Shown here one piece after another: positions 15,847-25,989 of a stretch of 64,000 nt of DNA. Under the pieces are notes generated by a model. The model ran no database searches. It was not told where the DNA came from and saw nothing but the letters and a program-made list of their open reading frames with translations. This DNA comes from Bacteroidota bacterium. GTDB taxonomy: Bacteria; Bacteroidota; Bacteroidia; Chitinophagales; Chitinophagaceae. How positions within the stretch are numbered: the first letter of the stretch is position 1; each line of letters starts with the position of its first letter. Made by a program: the position numbers and the translations under genes. The stretch is taken from contig CANFXV010000001.1 in the NCBI GenBank assembly GCA_947451115.1, positions 62,001 through 126,000 on the forward strand. Reading direction: 5' to 3'.

Positions 15847-17335
15847 AACGATTCATGCTGGCTAAAAACTCTTCATTGTCTTTGGTGCCTCGCATACGTT
15901 TTAATAATTCATTCATTGCTTCATCGTTGTTCATATCATTAATGAATAAACGAAGAATATTCATTCTACCTAAAACATCTTTATCTAATAATAAATCGTC
16001 ACGACGTGTGCTGGATCCTACTAAATCTATGGCAGGGAAAATACGCTTGTTCGCTAATCGACGATCTAAGACTAATTCCATATTACCTGTTCCTTTGAAC
16101 TCTTCAAAAATAACCTCATCCATTTTTGAACCAGTTTCAATTAAGGCGGTTGCTAATATCGTAAGTGATCCACCGTTTTCAATTTTTCTTGCTGCACCAA
16201 AAAATTGTTTTGGACGAAGTAAGGCGGTTGCTTCCACACCACCCGATAATACTTTACCAGAACTAGGCGCTACGGTATTGTGTGCACGTGCTAAACGTGT
16301 AATAGAATCTAATAAGATCACTACATCGTGTCCGCACTCCACTAAGCGTTTTGCTTTTTGTAATGCCACCGATGAAACCTTTACGTGCTTTTCTGCGGGC
16401 TCATCAAAAGTAGAAGCAATCACTTCTCCTTTTACAGAACGTTCTACATCAGTCACCTCTTCCGGTCTTTCATCTATTAATAATATTATCAAATAACATT
16501 CTGGATGGTTGGCTGCAATCGCGTTGGCCACTTCTTTCAACAACATGGTCTTACCCACTTTTGGTTGTGCCACAATCAAACCTCTTTGACCCTTACCAAT
16601 AGGTGTAAACAAATCCATAATACGTGTGCTGTAATTATTAGCAGAAGTATATAAATTTAATTTTTCAAAAGGAAAGATCGGCGTTAGATAGTCAAAAGGA
16701 ATACGATCGCGAATTTCATCTGGATTTTTTCCATTCACCTGATGCACTTTAGTCAAGGCAAAATATTTTTCACCCTCGCGTGGTACACGAACAGTACCGT
16801 GTACGGTATCGCCTACTTTTAAACCAAATGCTTTTATTTGAGAAGGAGAAACATATACATCATCGGGAGAAGATAAATAGTTGTAGTCGGAAGAGCGTAA
16901 AAAACCATACCCATCAGGCATCATTTCTAAAACACCTTCAGACTCAATCACCCCATCAAACTCTACATTAAATACAGGTTCTTTTTTGGGTTGCGGATAA
17001 CGTTGTGCGGGTAAATTGGGTCCATTATTTGGAGCCGAACCTGATCCTGCATTGGGTGCATTATTGGAACTGGAGGAAGCCGTATCACTACCATTGTTAG
17101 TTGCTGGAGCAGGACTGTCTGCGCTGGCAGCACTTTCATCACCAAATAGCGCTTGAGCTATTTTTGAAGCCTTATCGTCTTCAGTAGCATCTTTTACTGG
17201 CTCTACCTTTTTTGAAGGAAGCGGCTTTTTGCCCACTGGCTTTTTGTCTGAACTACTTGCTGGAGCTGATTTTGCGGCAGGGCTGGCTGCAACAGGTTTG
17301 CGCCCCCTTTTTGGTTTGTCGTCTTTTTCTGGCAC
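15845..17335 (-). CDS. rho: Transcription termination factor Rho
   Basis: Hexameric RNA-dependent ATPase that terminates transcription. From about residue 117 comes the cold-shock-like RNA-binding domain ([26 protein letters not shown]). The ATPase has Walker A AQPKVGKT (about 256-263), [42 protein letters not shown] and [20 protein letters not shown]. The first 110 residues are a Pro/Ala/Ser/Asn-rich low-complexity extension starting [13 protein letters not shown]. The small helical Rho_N domain that I expect ahead of such a linker in Bacteroidota is not present. An in-frame stop lies upstream and no ATG precedes GTG 17335, so the start is GTG. Confidence 0.95.
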   Translation of the reverse strand: MPEKDDKPKRGRKPVAASPAAKSAPASSSDKKPVGKKPLPSKKVEPVKDATEDDKASKIAQALFGDESAASADSPAPATNNGSDTASSSSNNAPNAGSGSAPNNGPNLPAQRYPQPKKEPVFNVEFDGVIESEGVLEMMPDGYGFLRSSDYNYLSSPDDVYVSPSQIKAFGLKVGDTVHGTVRVPREGEKYFALTKVHQVNGKNPDEIRDRIPFDYLTPIFPFEKLNLYTSANNYSTRIMDLFTPIGKGQRGLIVAQPKVGKTMLLKEVANAIAANHPECYLIILLIDERPEEVTDVERSVKGEVIASTFDEPAEKHVKVSSVALQKAKRLVECGHDVVILLDSITRLARAHNTVAPSSGKVLSGGVEATALLRPKQFFGAARKIENGGSLTILATALIETGSKMDEVIFEEFKGTGNMELVLDRRLANKRIFPAIDLVGSSTRRDDLLLDKDVLGRMNILRLFINDMNNDEAMNELLKRMRGTKDNEEFLASMNR

Positions 17336-17579
17336 TTTGTAACTATAGTTTAATTAAAAATCGAATCAAGGGTTGGAAATATTTGAACGCTTTTATGAAA
17401 TTTCGGTCGAAATAACTGAGACCGACAATTGAATAATGGGAAATTAGGGCAGCAAGCCATCAATATAAAAAGAATCTCTTGGCGCTTTGCTGATGCAATG
17501 TTAAGCAGATTTTCAAGAAAAAAACAATTTTTTATCTGTTTTTATACCTAAAACAGGGTATTTGGCCCTCGAAACCGAT

Positions 17580-17587
17580 TATCTTTG
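17580..17587 (+). promoter_or_regulatory. -7 box of asnS
   Basis: TATCTTTG, 18 bases before the asnS ATG, matches TAnnTTTG. A TTTG 15 bases upstream is closer than the standard spacing. It also argues against the TTG at 17585 being the start codon, because that TTG lies inside this box. Confidence 0.55.
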
Positions 17588-17605
17588 CCATTCGAAAACA
17601 CAATC

Positions 17606-19054
17606 ATGTTCAATCAAAGAATCAAAATAAAGCAATTGCTATCCGGTACCCCAACAGGGACAGAAGTGGTGGTAATGGGATGGGTACGTACTTTTAGAAA
17701 CAATCAGTTTATTGCGCTTAACGACGGAAGCACAAATGCCAATATTCAAATTGTGGCCACATTAGGAGAATTTGATGAAGCGACATTAAAGCGAGTGACC
17801 ACAGGAGCCTCTATAAAAGTTGTAGGCACCGTGGTGGAGAGTTTGGGCAAGGGACAAAGCGTAGAAGTAAAAGCGAAGACCCTTGAAATTTTAGGCGACA
17901 GCGATGCAGAAAAATTCCCTTTACAACCTAAAAAACATTCTTTAGAATTTTTAAGAGAGAAAGCGCATTTGCGTTTTCGTACCAATACATTCGGATCGGT
18001 ATTTAGATTAAGACATGCACTCGCTTTTGCAGTACATCAATTTTACAACGAACGAGGTTTTGTGTATTTACATACACCTATTATTACAAGCTCAGATGCA
18101 GAAGGTGCAGGAGAAATGTTTAGAGTCACTACACTTCCTTTAGAAGGTGCTCCAAAAAATGAGCAAGGTGAAATTGATTATACACAAGATTTTTTTGGCA
18201 AAGGAACCAACTTAACAGTGAGTGGTCAACTCGAAGGAGAGCTAGGCGCCATGGCCTTTTCAGAGATTTATACTTTTGGCCCTACCTTCAGAGCAGAGAA
18301 TTCAAACACCACTCGACACTTAGCAGAGTTTTGGATGATTGAACCTGAAATGGCTTTTTATGATATTGAGGACAACATGAATTTAGCAGAAGCCTTCATT
18401 AAATATTTAATCAATTATGCATTAAAAAATAATGCAGATGATATAGATTTTTTAGATGCGCGTTTAGCCGAAGAAGAAAAATTATTGCCTACCGAAAAAA
18501 GAAGCGGCCTTGGTTTAAGAGAGAAATTAGAATTGGTGGTGAACAATAATTTTGAACGCATTACTTATACCGAAGCCATTGATATTTTATTAAATAGTAA
18601 TCACTATAAGAAAAAGAAATTCCAATACGAAGTGAAATGGGGTATTGATTTACAAAGTGAGCATGAAAGATATTTGGTAGAGCAACATTTTAAAAAACCA
18701 GTGATCGTTACGGGTTATCCAGCGGCCATTAAGGCCTTTTATATGCGTATGAATGATGGTTGTGCGCCAGGCAAAGAAACTGTGGCAGCCATGGATATAC
18801 TGGCACCGGGTATAGGAGAGATAGTGGGTGGAAGCCAAAGAGAGGAGCGTTTAGACAAGTTGGAAGCTAGAATGAAGGCCATGCATATACCTTTAGAGGA
18901 TATGAGTTGGTATTTAGATACCAGAAGATTTGGAACCGTACCGCACGCAGGCTTTGGTTTAGGTTTTGAAAGAATGATACAATTTGTTACAGGCATGACC
19001 AATATTAGAGACGTGATTCCTTTTGCACGTACGCCGAAAAACTGTGAATATTAA
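17606..19054 (+). CDS. asnS: Asparaginyl-tRNA synthetase
   Basis: Class II synthetase of 482 residues that charges tRNA-Asn. The N-terminal OB-fold anticodon-binding domain (about 1-105) includes [21 protein letters not shown]. The catalytic core has motif 1 around [13 protein letters not shown], motif 2 [25 protein letters not shown] and motif 3 [15 protein letters not shown]. It ends [11 protein letters not shown], characteristic of AsnRS rather than AspRS. The start at ATG 17606 ([12 protein letters not shown]) fits family starts and follows a -7 box. The EamA transporter gene begins two bases after its stop, so the two are probably co-transcribed. Confidence 0.97.
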   Translation: MFNQRIKIKQLLSGTPTGTEVVVMGWVRTFRNNQFIALNDGSTNANIQIVATLGEFDEATLKRVTTGASIKVVGTVVESLGKGQSVEVKAKTLEILGDSDAEKFPLQPKKHSLEFLREKAHLRFRTNTFGSVFRLRHALAFAVHQFYNERGFVYLHTPIITSSDAEGAGEMFRVTTLPLEGAPKNEQGEIDYTQDFFGKGTNLTVSGQLEGELGAMAFSEIYTFGPTFRAENSNTTRHLAEFWMIEPEMAFYDIEDNMNLAEAFIKYLINYALKNNADDIDFLDARLAEEEKLLPTEKRSGLGLREKLELVVNNNFERITYTEAIDILLNSNHYKKKKFQYEVKWGIDLQSEHERYLVEQHFKKPVIVTGYPAAIKAFYMRMNDGCAPGKETVAAMDILAPGIGEIVGGSQREERLDKLEARMKAMHIPLEDMSWYLDTRRFGTVPHAGFGLGFERMIQFVTGMTNIRDVIPFARTPKNCEY

Positions 19055-19056
19055 TA

Positions 19057-19941
19057 ATGGGAATTTTATTTGTCTTAATTGGCGCGCTTTGTTTTGCCGT
19101 AAGTAATGCTTATTGGAAAAAAGTAACACAGACCATACCTTATCAAATAGGCATGTTTTATAGAGGCATATTTGCATCCATCATATTCTCCATTTTATAT
19201 TTTGGATTTCGAGACAATGCTTTTTTTAAAGGATGGACAGTGCACACTTTAAGCTTCGGCAATCCTTTTTTATTAACCATTGCACTTAGTGTATTTAATA
19301 TTTTCGGTTTAGTATTCTTTTTAAGAGGCATACAACGAGCGCCTGTAAGCATTGTGGTTCCTGTATCTGCGATAAAATTGTTTACTATTTTAACGGCCGT
19401 ATTTATTGTAGGGGAAGTTTGGAAAGCGAATTATTTATATGCCTTTATATTTTCAACCGCTGGTTTATTGCTATTGTATTTTCAAGGAAAAGAAAAGGCA
19501 AGTGTTAGCGAACAAAAAAATGGCATGTTGTATGGCGTACTGGCTAGCTTTTTTTGGGGCAGCTCCTATGCCTTATATACCTATCCAATTAGTTGGTGGG
19601 GACCACTGGGGTTTAGTTTAGTGATTGAAACAACTGCCATGTTGTTTGGACTAGTATTGGTCATACGCGATGGATTGTTCAAAGACTTATTGAACTATAT
19701 AAGTGCAAAACATATTCTTAAATATTTGCAATTAGGATTTTTGTTGGTGGCTGGTGGACTAGCCATCAATGTATCTTATCAGTACCTGCCCATTATGGTG
19801 ATCAATATTTTAATTATTAGTAGTCAGTTGTTGTCGGTACTCATCGGCTATTTGTTTTTCAAAGAAAGGCTTAGCCCCAAGCAATGGATGGGCTTGGCCT
19901 TGATCATTATTTCCTTTTTTATCGTGGCTACTTCGGCTTAG
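19057..19941 (+). CDS. EamA/DMT-family transporter
   Basis: A 294-residue inner-membrane protein with about ten hydrophobic helices in two repeats, the layout of drug/metabolite transporters. The first half runs from ILFVLIGALCFAVSNAYWKK to a helix ending LLLLYFQGKEK at about 148. The second half starts near GVLASFFWGSSYALY and ends with ALIIISFFIVATSA. RAPVSIVVPVSAIK and LIISSQLLSVLIGYLFFKERL are typical helix 3-4 and 8-9 segments. The substrate cannot be read from sequence. It lies two bases after asnS. Confidence 0.85.
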   Translation: MGILFVLIGALCFAVSNAYWKKVTQTIPYQIGMFYRGIFASIIFSILYFGFRDNAFFKGWTVHTLSFGNPFLLTIALSVFNIFGLVFFLRGIQRAPVSIVVPVSAIKLFTILTAVFIVGEVWKANYLYAFIFSTAGLLLLYFQGKEKASVSEQKNGMLYGVLASFFWGSSYALYTYPISWWGPLGFSLVIETTAMLFGLVLVIRDGLFKDLLNYISAKHILKYLQLGFLLVAGGLAINVSYQYLPIMVINILIISSQLLSVLIGYLFFKERLSPKQWMGLALIIISFFIVATSA

Positions 19942-19975
19942 TAAAGCACTGATTTTCAATAAAGCAGCCATATTT

Positions 19976-20007
19976 TTTGCTATTTAAGGCCGCCTGGCCT
20001 ATATTTG
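19976..20007 (+). promoter_or_regulatory. Promoter of tRNA-Phe
   Basis: TTTG at 19976-19979 and TATATTTG at 20000-20007 are separated by 20 bases. This closely matches the Bacteroidota TTTG-N19-21-TAnnTTTG promoter. It is the best promoter match seen in the window and lies 45 bases ahead of the tRNA. Confidence 0.72.
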
Positions 20008-20051
20008 CTCCCCGGTTCATAGAGGTCTTAGGATTTTATTGAACCTAGGAT

Positions 20052-20124
20052 GGCGCTGTAGCTCAGTTGGTAGAGCAAAGGACTGAAAATCCTTGTGTCC
20101 CCGGTTCGAGCCCGGGTGGTGCCA
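20052..20124 (+). tRNA. tRNA-Phe (anticodon GAA)
   Basis: A full cloverleaf of 73 bases can be folded by eye. The acceptor stem GGCGCTG pairs with TGGTGCC (using G-U pairs), the D arm is GCTC/GAGC, and the anticodon stem AAGGA/TCCTT has loop CTGAAAA. The T arm is CCCGG/CCGGG with TTCGAGC, and the discriminator is A. The anticodon at positions 34-36 is GAA, which reads Phe codons. The 3' CCA is not encoded (the bases after the discriminator are CAA). A strong terminator follows directly. Confidence 0.97.
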
Positions 20125-20125
20125 C

Positions 20126-20154
20126 AAGCCCCGAACATTGTTCGGGGCTTTTTT
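20126..20154 (+). terminator. Intrinsic terminator after tRNA-Phe
   Basis: Arms AAGCCCCGAAC and GTTCGGGGCTT form a perfect 11-base stem with a 3-base loop, followed by a run of Ts. It starts two bases past the tRNA. Confidence 0.92.
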
Positions 20155-20180
20155 AATTCTATATCGAATAATTTTATACC

Positions 20181-21191
20181 ATGGAAATAGGCATAGATAG
20201 TTTTGCTGCCGTACCAGCCGATTCAAAAATTAGCAATGCGCAAGCCATAGCAGAATTACTTGAACGTATTGAATACAGCGATGCGATGGGCTTGGATGTT
20301 TTTGGCATTGGCGAACATTATCGAAAAGAATTTCTTGATTCTGCTTCCTCTATGTTATTGGCTGCCGCCGCCACTCGAACTAAAAAAATTATTTTAACCA
20401 GTGCCGTAACGGTATTAAGCGCTGCAGATCCGGTAAGAGTGTTTCAAAATTTTTCCACCTTGGATTTAATTTCCAATGGCAGAGCAGAAATGGTGGTGGG
20501 CAGGGGTTCCTTTATTGAATCATTTCCTTTGTTTGGACTGAACCTTCATGATTATGATGAACTTTTCACAGAGAAACTAGATTTACTATTACAAATTAGA
20601 AACAATGAATTGATTAATTGGTCGGGCAAATTTCGAGCCTCCTTAATCAATCAATCCATTTATCCAAGACCGCTTCAAAATAAATTACCTATTTGGTTGG
20701 GTGTGGGTGGCACACCTGAATCTTTTATTCGTGCGGGCGCATTGGGCTTACCTTTAATGGTGGCCATCATTGGTGGAGAAACCCATCGTTTCAAACCCTT
20801 GATTGATTTGTACAGACAAGCTGGCGCAGCAGCAGGACATGGTCCAGAGGCATTAAAAGTAGGTGTGCATTCACTTGGTTTTGTTGCAGATACTAGCGAA
20901 GAAGCAGTTGAGGCCTATTATCCAGGCTATGCCGAAATGTTTACAAAAATTGGCAAAGAAAGAGGCTACCCACCGGTGACCAAGGCCAGGTTTGATGCAC
21001 AAAATGGAACATTGGGCGCGTTGGTAGTAGGAAATCCAGAACTAGTGGCTGAAAAAATTATTCGTCACAGCAATGCACTCGGAGGTATTTCCAGATTTAC
21101 CTTTCAAATGGATGCAGGACTCTCCCACAAACAATTATTAAAAGCGATTGAGTTAATTGGAACTAAAGTAGCTCCTCTTGTCAATAAATAA
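20181..21191 (+). CDS. LLM-class flavin-dependent oxidoreductase
   Basis: A 336-residue cytoplasmic TIM-barrel protein of the bacterial luciferase-like family. It begins MEIGIDSFAAVP and carries DVFGIGEHYRKEF, LTSAVTVLSAADPVRVFQNFSTLDLIS and NGRAEMVVGRGSF, the segments that line the flavin site in this family. The C-terminal part has IWLGVGGTPESFIRAGALGLPLMVAIIGG. The usual cofactor would be FMN or F420; FMN is likelier in this lineage. The substrate is unknown. The gene stands alone, 26 bases after the tRNA terminator, and is followed by the S46 peptidase on the same strand. Confidence 0.88.
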   Translation: MEIGIDSFAAVPADSKISNAQAIAELLERIEYSDAMGLDVFGIGEHYRKEFLDSASSMLLAAAATRTKKIILTSAVTVLSAADPVRVFQNFSTLDLISNGRAEMVVGRGSFIESFPLFGLNLHDYDELFTEKLDLLLQIRNNELINWSGKFRASLINQSIYPRPLQNKLPIWLGVGGTPESFIRAGALGLPLMVAIIGGETHRFKPLIDLYRQAGAAAGHGPEALKVGVHSLGFVADTSEEAVEAYYPGYAEMFTKIGKERGYPPVTKARFDAQNGTLGALVVGNPELVAEKIIRHSNALGGISRFTFQMDAGLSHKQLLKAIELIGTKVAPLVNK

Positions 21192-21251
21192 CATAGATCA
21201 GTCTTTTTATGCTTATATACTTTTAACTTGCTCCCCTAAAATACCAATAGT

Positions 21252-23411
21252 ATGAAAAAATTCTTTATTGTTTTATTGCTTTCAATTTCTTTTGTTAAAA
21301 CCTATGCAGATGAAGGGATGTGGTTGCCCATGTTATTAGGTCAACAGGCATACAATGATATGGTTAAAAAAGGATTAAAATTAAAACCGGAACAATTGTA
21401 TAATTTAAATAAAGCCAGTATCAAAGATGCTATTGTAATTTTTGGTGGAGGCTGTACCGGTGAAATTGTTTCTGATCAAGGCTTAATTTTTACCAATCAT
21501 CATTGTGGATACAACGCTATTGTTGACGCTAGTAGCGTTGAAAATAATTATTTACAAAATGGATTTTGGGCAAAAGACAAATCAAAAGAAATATCAAGTT
21601 CCTTGTCTATAAAATTTTTAAATAGAATTGATGATGTAACTGAAAAAATAATGAGTGCATTGGGTGATTTGCAAGGAGCAGATAGAGCCAAAAAGTACAA
21701 TCAAGTGATGGGCGACATCGTTAAAGAAGTAGTAGGCAATGATGAATTTAAAGATGCAGTGGTAGCAAGCATGTTTAAAGGGAATCAGTACTTTTTATTT
21801 GTGTATGATGTATACAAAGACATTCGTTTAGTGGGTAATCCACCAGAAAGTATTGGAAAATTTGGAGGAGATACCGATAACTGGGAATGGCCAAGACATA
21901 CTGGCGATTTTTCGGTGTTCCGTGTTTACACGACCAAAGAAGGTAAGCCTTCAAAATACAGTGTTGACAATATTCCTATGAAGCCTAAATATTTTTTACC
22001 CGTTAGTATTAAAGGGTTTAAAGACGGCGACTACAGTATGATCTATGGCTATCCAGGTGGAACGAATAGGTATGAAACCTCTTATGGCATTAAATTAGCG
22101 ACCGATATTAATAACCCCACGTTGGTGAAATTGCGTGACATGCGTTTGAAATACATGTTTGCAGAAATGAAAAAAAATCCGGCGACTAAATTGCAATTAG
22201 CTAGCAATTATGCAAGTGTTGCCAATTATTGGAAATTTTTTGATGGAGAAACTAAACAACTATTGAAATATGATGTGTATGGCGCTAAACAAAATGCAGA
22301 AACTAATTTTCTAAGCTGGGCCAAAGGAAAACCTGCCTATGAAAATATTTTTAATGACTATGCTACTAACTATAGCGCATGGACTCCTTATGCCAAACAT
22401 AGACAATACATCAATGAAGGTATTGTAAGCACACCTTTAATTGCTTATGCGGCAAGTTGGTTGGCCTTGGAAACTTTATTAAAAAAGACAGATATAAAAG
22501 CCGAAGAAATTACTAAAGCGATCGAAGCAGCAACTAAGGCTAGAAAAACATTTTTAACCAATGACAATAAAAAAAGTGATCAAAATATTTTAGCGGCAGC
22601 GATTTCTATGTTTTATAGCGATATTGATAAAGACCAACAACCTAAAGGTTTTTATGAAGAACTTTTCAAAAATTATAGTGATATAGAACAAAATACCTAC
22701 AAATTATTTACTGCTGATGTATTTGCCAATACGATGGCCTTTGATGATAATAAATGGAAGGCCTTTACAGATAAACCTAGTATAGAGGCTTTAACTAAAG
22801 ACCCTGCGTTTGCCATTGCAAAAGCCTTCATTAGTAATTATACCAACAACATTCTGCCTAAATACACTGCTTTTGTAAATAAGAACAACGATTTAGGTAG
22901 GATGTACATGAAGGGTTTATTTGAAATGAATCCCAACAAAATGAACAGCACTTATCCAGATGCTAATTTTACCATGCGTGTTTCGTATGGTAATGTAAAA
23001 AGCTATCTTCCTAAAGATGCGGTGAAATATGATTTTTATTGCACTTTATCTGGGGTAGCTTCCAAATATGTGAAAGACGATTATGAATTTGACTTGCCTG
23101 CTAAGTTTTTAGATTTATACAAAGCCAAAGACTTTGGCCCTTATGTAGATAAAAAAATTGGGGATATTGTGGTTACTTTTATTACCACCAATGATATCAC
23201 GGGTGGTAATTCTGGTTCTCCAGTAATGGATGCCAATGGAAATTTAATTGGTCTTGCTTTTGATGGTAACTATGAAGCCTTAAGTCATAAAATGGCATTT
23301 GATAAAGATTTAAATCGTACCATTTGTGTGGATGTGCGATATGTGCTTTGGTGCATTGATAAGTTAGGAGGTGCCAAACATATTGTGGATGAATTAAAAT
23401 TAGTTCAATAA
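21252..23411 (+). CDS. S46-family dipeptidyl peptidase, DPP7-type
   Basis: A 719-residue exported serine peptidase that removes dipeptides from peptide N-termini in the periplasm. The Sec signal is about residues 1-19. The triad is visible: His in FTNHHCGY (His84), Asp in RHTGDFSVFR, and Ser in TGGNSGSP (Ser654). The conserved NWEWPRHTGDF segment is present. The residue 18 past the Ser, which sets P1 preference in this family (Arg in acidic-specific DPP11), is Gly672 in FDGNYEA. That indicates a DPP7-like preference for hydrophobic P1. It ends at a bidirectional terminator. Confidence 0.93.
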   Translation: MKKFFIVLLLSISFVKTYADEGMWLPMLLGQQAYNDMVKKGLKLKPEQLYNLNKASIKDAIVIFGGGCTGEIVSDQGLIFTNHHCGYNAIVDASSVENNYLQNGFWAKDKSKEISSSLSIKFLNRIDDVTEKIMSALGDLQGADRAKKYNQVMGDIVKEVVGNDEFKDAVVASMFKGNQYFLFVYDVYKDIRLVGNPPESIGKFGGDTDNWEWPRHTGDFSVFRVYTTKEGKPSKYSVDNIPMKPKYFLPVSIKGFKDGDYSMIYGYPGGTNRYETSYGIKLATDINNPTLVKLRDMRLKYMFAEMKKNPATKLQLASNYASVANYWKFFDGETKQLLKYDVYGAKQNAETNFLSWAKGKPAYENIFNDYATNYSAWTPYAKHRQYINEGIVSTPLIAYAASWLALETLLKKTDIKAEEITKAIEAATKARKTFLTNDNKKSDQNILAAAISMFYSDIDKDQQPKGFYEELFKNYSDIEQNTYKLFTADVFANTMAFDDNKWKAFTDKPSIEALTKDPAFAIAKAFISNYTNNILPKYTAFVNKNNDLGRMYMKGLFEMNPNKMNSTYPDANFTMRVSYGNVKSYLPKDAVKYDFYCTLSGVASKYVKDDYEFDLPAKFLDLYKAKDFGPYVDKKIGDIVVTFITTNDITGGNSGSPVMDANGNLIGLAFDGNYEALSHKMAFDKDLNRTICVDVRYVLWCIDKLGGAKHIVDELKLVQ

Positions 23412-23430
23412 TTTATAGAAGTTACCTAAT

Positions 23431-23465
23431 AAAAAAAGGCTCCAAAATTTTGGGGCCTTTTTTTA
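23431..23465. terminator. Bidirectional terminator between S46 peptidase and DUF1080 gene
   Basis: An A-run with GGCTCC pairs across AAAATTTT with GGGGCC and a T-run. It lies between two convergent genes and can serve both directions. Confidence 0.85.
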
Positions 23466-23487
23466 TTAGATAGGTAAGCTGAATATT

Positions 23488-24264
23488 TTACAATGGTCTT
23501 ACCCAAATATTTCTGTAACTAAGTGGCTCGCTTTTATCTCCATGTGCTTGTAATTTAATCGGGCTTGCACCATGTTTTACATAAACAGGTTGACCTATAT
23601 AAGGAGTATCTCCTTTCAATACAAAATCATTTTGTACTAAAATACCATTGTGCAATACGGTAACTCTAGCAGGAGATTTTAAGGTACCATCTTCATTAAA
23701 TAAAGGTGCTGTCCAAATTACATCATAGGTTTGCCATTCTCCTGCTGGTAAGGCTGCATTCACTAAAGGAGGATTTTGTTTGTAAATACTTCCTACTTGT
23801 CCATTGACATAGGTGGTATTGGTAAAATTATCTAGTACTTGTAACTCATAACCACCAGCGTTGCCTACGCCCTCGGGTAAGGATGCTAAGAAGATGCCGC
23901 TATTGCCTCTTGCTTGACCAGAACCGGTGATATAGCTTGGTATATTGTATTCAATGTGCAATTGAAAGTTCATGAATTTTCTTTTGGTTTGAATATCCCC
24001 ATTGGTTTTGCTTACACGCATAGCACCATCCACCAAGTCCCAGGTTTCTTTACTAACAGGATGATTGACCAATTCCCACTCATCCAAATTGCTACCATTG
24101 AATAAAACAATCGCATCCGATGGTGCAGCAGTAATTCCCTTGGCAGGTGTTACTTTATTAGGAATAGGCGTATAGTACTCGGTATCTTCTGGTTTAGCTT
24201 TTACTTGAGCATTTAAAGCAAGTGTAGTGGCCAAAGCAAAGGCTAGAAATAGTTCTTTTTTCAT
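23488..24264 (-). CDS. DUF1080 (3-keto-disaccharide hydrolase family) protein, secreted
   Basis: A 258-residue exported protein with a Sec signal (about 1-20, ending LNAQ) and one concanavalin-like DUF1080 domain (about 50-256). Characteristic segments are IVLFNGSNLDEWELVN, FMNFQLHIEYNIPS, GNSGIFLASLPEGVGNAGGYELQVLDNF and the terminal PLSYRNIWVRPL. Members studied in gut Bacteroides hydrolyse 3-keto-glycosides made by Gfo/Idh/MocA oxidoreductases. The same activity here is inference. It is divergent from the carboxylesterase gene, with 84 bases between starts. Confidence 0.88.
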   Translation of the reverse strand: MKKELFLAFALATTLALNAQVKAKPEDTEYYTPIPNKVTPAKGITAAPSDAIVLFNGSNLDEWELVNHPVSKETWDLVDGAMRVSKTNGDIQTKRKFMNFQLHIEYNIPSYITGSGQARGNSGIFLASLPEGVGNAGGYELQVLDNFTNTTYVNGQVGSIYKQNPPLVNAALPAGEWQTYDVIWTAPLFNEDGTLKSPARVTVLHNGILVQNDFVLKGDTPYIGQPVYVKHGASPIKLQAHGDKSEPLSYRNIWVRPL

Positions 24265-24348
24265 GTTTATATAATTGCTTATGAAGTTAATTGATTTTTT
24301 AATAAATTGTGTAGTTCAGTTGAAAACTTAATGGATAAAAAAATACGT

Positions 24349-25980
24349 ATGAAAAAAACTTTGCTTGCATTTACTTTTAGCATCAGTGCGCTGATGAGTA
24401 TAGCTCAGGCCAATACCAATGCCTTTGCTGTACAAGCCACTACTCAAAATGGCATTATAGAGGGAAATTATGATACCAAATCTGGTATTCAAACCTATTT
24501 TGGTATTCCATTTGCTCAACCACCTGTGGGTGATTTACGTTGGAAAGATCCTCAACCACTTGCTCCATGGAAAGGCGTGAAAGAAACCAAACATTTTGGA
24601 CCTCGACCTATGCAGGTGCTTATTTGGGGAGATATGAATTCTAGATCCAATGGCGTAAGTGAAGACTGTCTTTATTTAAATGTATGGACACCCGCAACCC
24701 GCAATACAAAAAACTTACCCGTGCTTGTCTATTTTTATGGAGGAGGAAATGTAGCAGGGGATGGCTCTGAACCAAGATATGATGGAGAAACAATGGCAAA
24801 AAAAGGAATTGTGGTGATTACTTGTAATTATCGTTTAAATGTTTTTGGCAATTTTGCACATCCAGCACTAAGTGCAGAATCTGCTCATAAATCTTCGGGC
24901 AATTATGGTTATTATGATCAGCTGGCTGCCTTACAATGGGTGAAAAATAATATTGCCGCTTTTGGTGGCGATCCCAATCATGTGACCATTGCTGGTGAAT
25001 CTGCTGGATCTATTGCAGTGAGTTATCAAATGGCCTCTCCATTGTCGAAAGGCTTGGTGCATGCAGCCATTGGCGAAAGTGGTGCTGGTATTGAACCTAC
25101 CATGGCACCTGTAACCTTGCAAGAGGCAGAAAAAACAGGCAAAGATTTTGCTGATAAAGCAGGGGTACATTCTTTAAAAGCATTAAGAGCTTTAAGTGCA
25201 CGTGATTTGTATGAAATGTATGTGGAATCAAAAACCTTTGGTTTCCCTGTGGTATTAGATGGCTATTTTCTACCTAAATATTTAAATCAAATTTTTAACG
25301 CCAAAGAACAAGCACAAATTCCATTATTAGTAGGATGGAATTCAGCAGAAACGCCAGGGTCTGCTTTTATGCAAGGCCAACCTTATACAGTTGAAAATTA
25401 TATCAATAAAGTGAAAGCGGCATTCCCTAACAATGCTTCAGAAATTTTAAACTTGTATCCTGCACATTCAGAAAAAGAAGTGGAGCTTTCTGCAACGGCC
25501 TTGTCATCAGATGGCTTCATTGCTTATTCTACTTGGAAATGGTTTGACTTGCACCGTAAAAATAGTAGTCAACCAGTGTATCGTTATTTGTACAGTAAAC
25601 TACGCCCTGCTTTAGTGGATGCGAATTTAGTGGCAGGATTGGCCGGTGGAACAATGAGTAAAACCGAAGCTGCTGCTCCTCCTCCTGCAGTGGGTGCACC
25701 ACATGCATGTGAAATTGAATACTGTATGGGTAATTTGCATTTAATCAAAGAATATGCTTGGACGCCTGATGATTATCAAGTGTCTGAAACAATGAACAAC
25801 TACTTTGCTAATTTTATTAAATCTTACAATCCTAATAGCAGTAATTTACCAGAGTGGAAAGTAGCCACAAGCAACGATTCTACGCCACCGGTGATGATCA
25901 TAGATGTTAAATCAAGAACAGAAAAAGCATTGCATGATGCGCGTTATGAATTACTAGACAAATTGTATAAAAATAAATAA
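24349..25980 (+). CDS. Type-B carboxylesterase, secreted
   Basis: A 543-residue alpha/beta-hydrolase of the carboxylesterase/lipase type-B family with a Sec signal ending MSIAQA. EDCLYLNVWTP and VYFYGGGNVAGDG (oxyanion region) precede the nucleophile elbow GESAGS (Ser218). The catalytic His is probably His452 in GAPHACEIEY. It should cleave esters of small acids, possibly acyl groups on plant polysaccharides or drug-like esters. Upstream in-frame ATG 24331 and TTG 24307 would lengthen the n-region; ATG 24349 (MKKTLLAFTFS) gives a standard signal peptide. It converges on the GH9 gene with a nine-base gap. Confidence 0.9.
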   Translation: MKKTLLAFTFSISALMSIAQANTNAFAVQATTQNGIIEGNYDTKSGIQTYFGIPFAQPPVGDLRWKDPQPLAPWKGVKETKHFGPRPMQVLIWGDMNSRSNGVSEDCLYLNVWTPATRNTKNLPVLVYFYGGGNVAGDGSEPRYDGETMAKKGIVVITCNYRLNVFGNFAHPALSAESAHKSSGNYGYYDQLAALQWVKNNIAAFGGDPNHVTIAGESAGSIAVSYQMASPLSKGLVHAAIGESGAGIEPTMAPVTLQEAEKTGKDFADKAGVHSLKALRALSARDLYEMYVESKTFGFPVVLDGYFLPKYLNQIFNAKEQAQIPLLVGWNSAETPGSAFMQGQPYTVENYINKVKAAFPNNASEILNLYPAHSEKEVELSATALSSDGFIAYSTWKWFDLHRKNSSQPVYRYLYSKLRPALVDANLVAGLAGGTMSKTEAAAPPPAVGAPHACEIEYCMGNLHLIKEYAWTPDDYQVSETMNNYFANFIKSYNPNSSNLPEWKVATSNDSTPPVMIIDVKSRTEKALHDARYELLDKLYKNK

Positions 25981-25989
25981 GACCAATTT

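Noticed and set aside
15855-16496. 213-codon plus-strand reading inside rho
   Set aside because: Opposite-strand shadow of the highly conserved Rho ATPase domain.
20017-20226. Minus-strand reading of about 69 codons overlapping tRNA-Phe
   Set aside because: It is the reverse translation of the tRNA gene (a string with HPGSNRGHKDFQSFALPTELQRHP-type sequence often misannotated as protein). The tRNA fold is complete.
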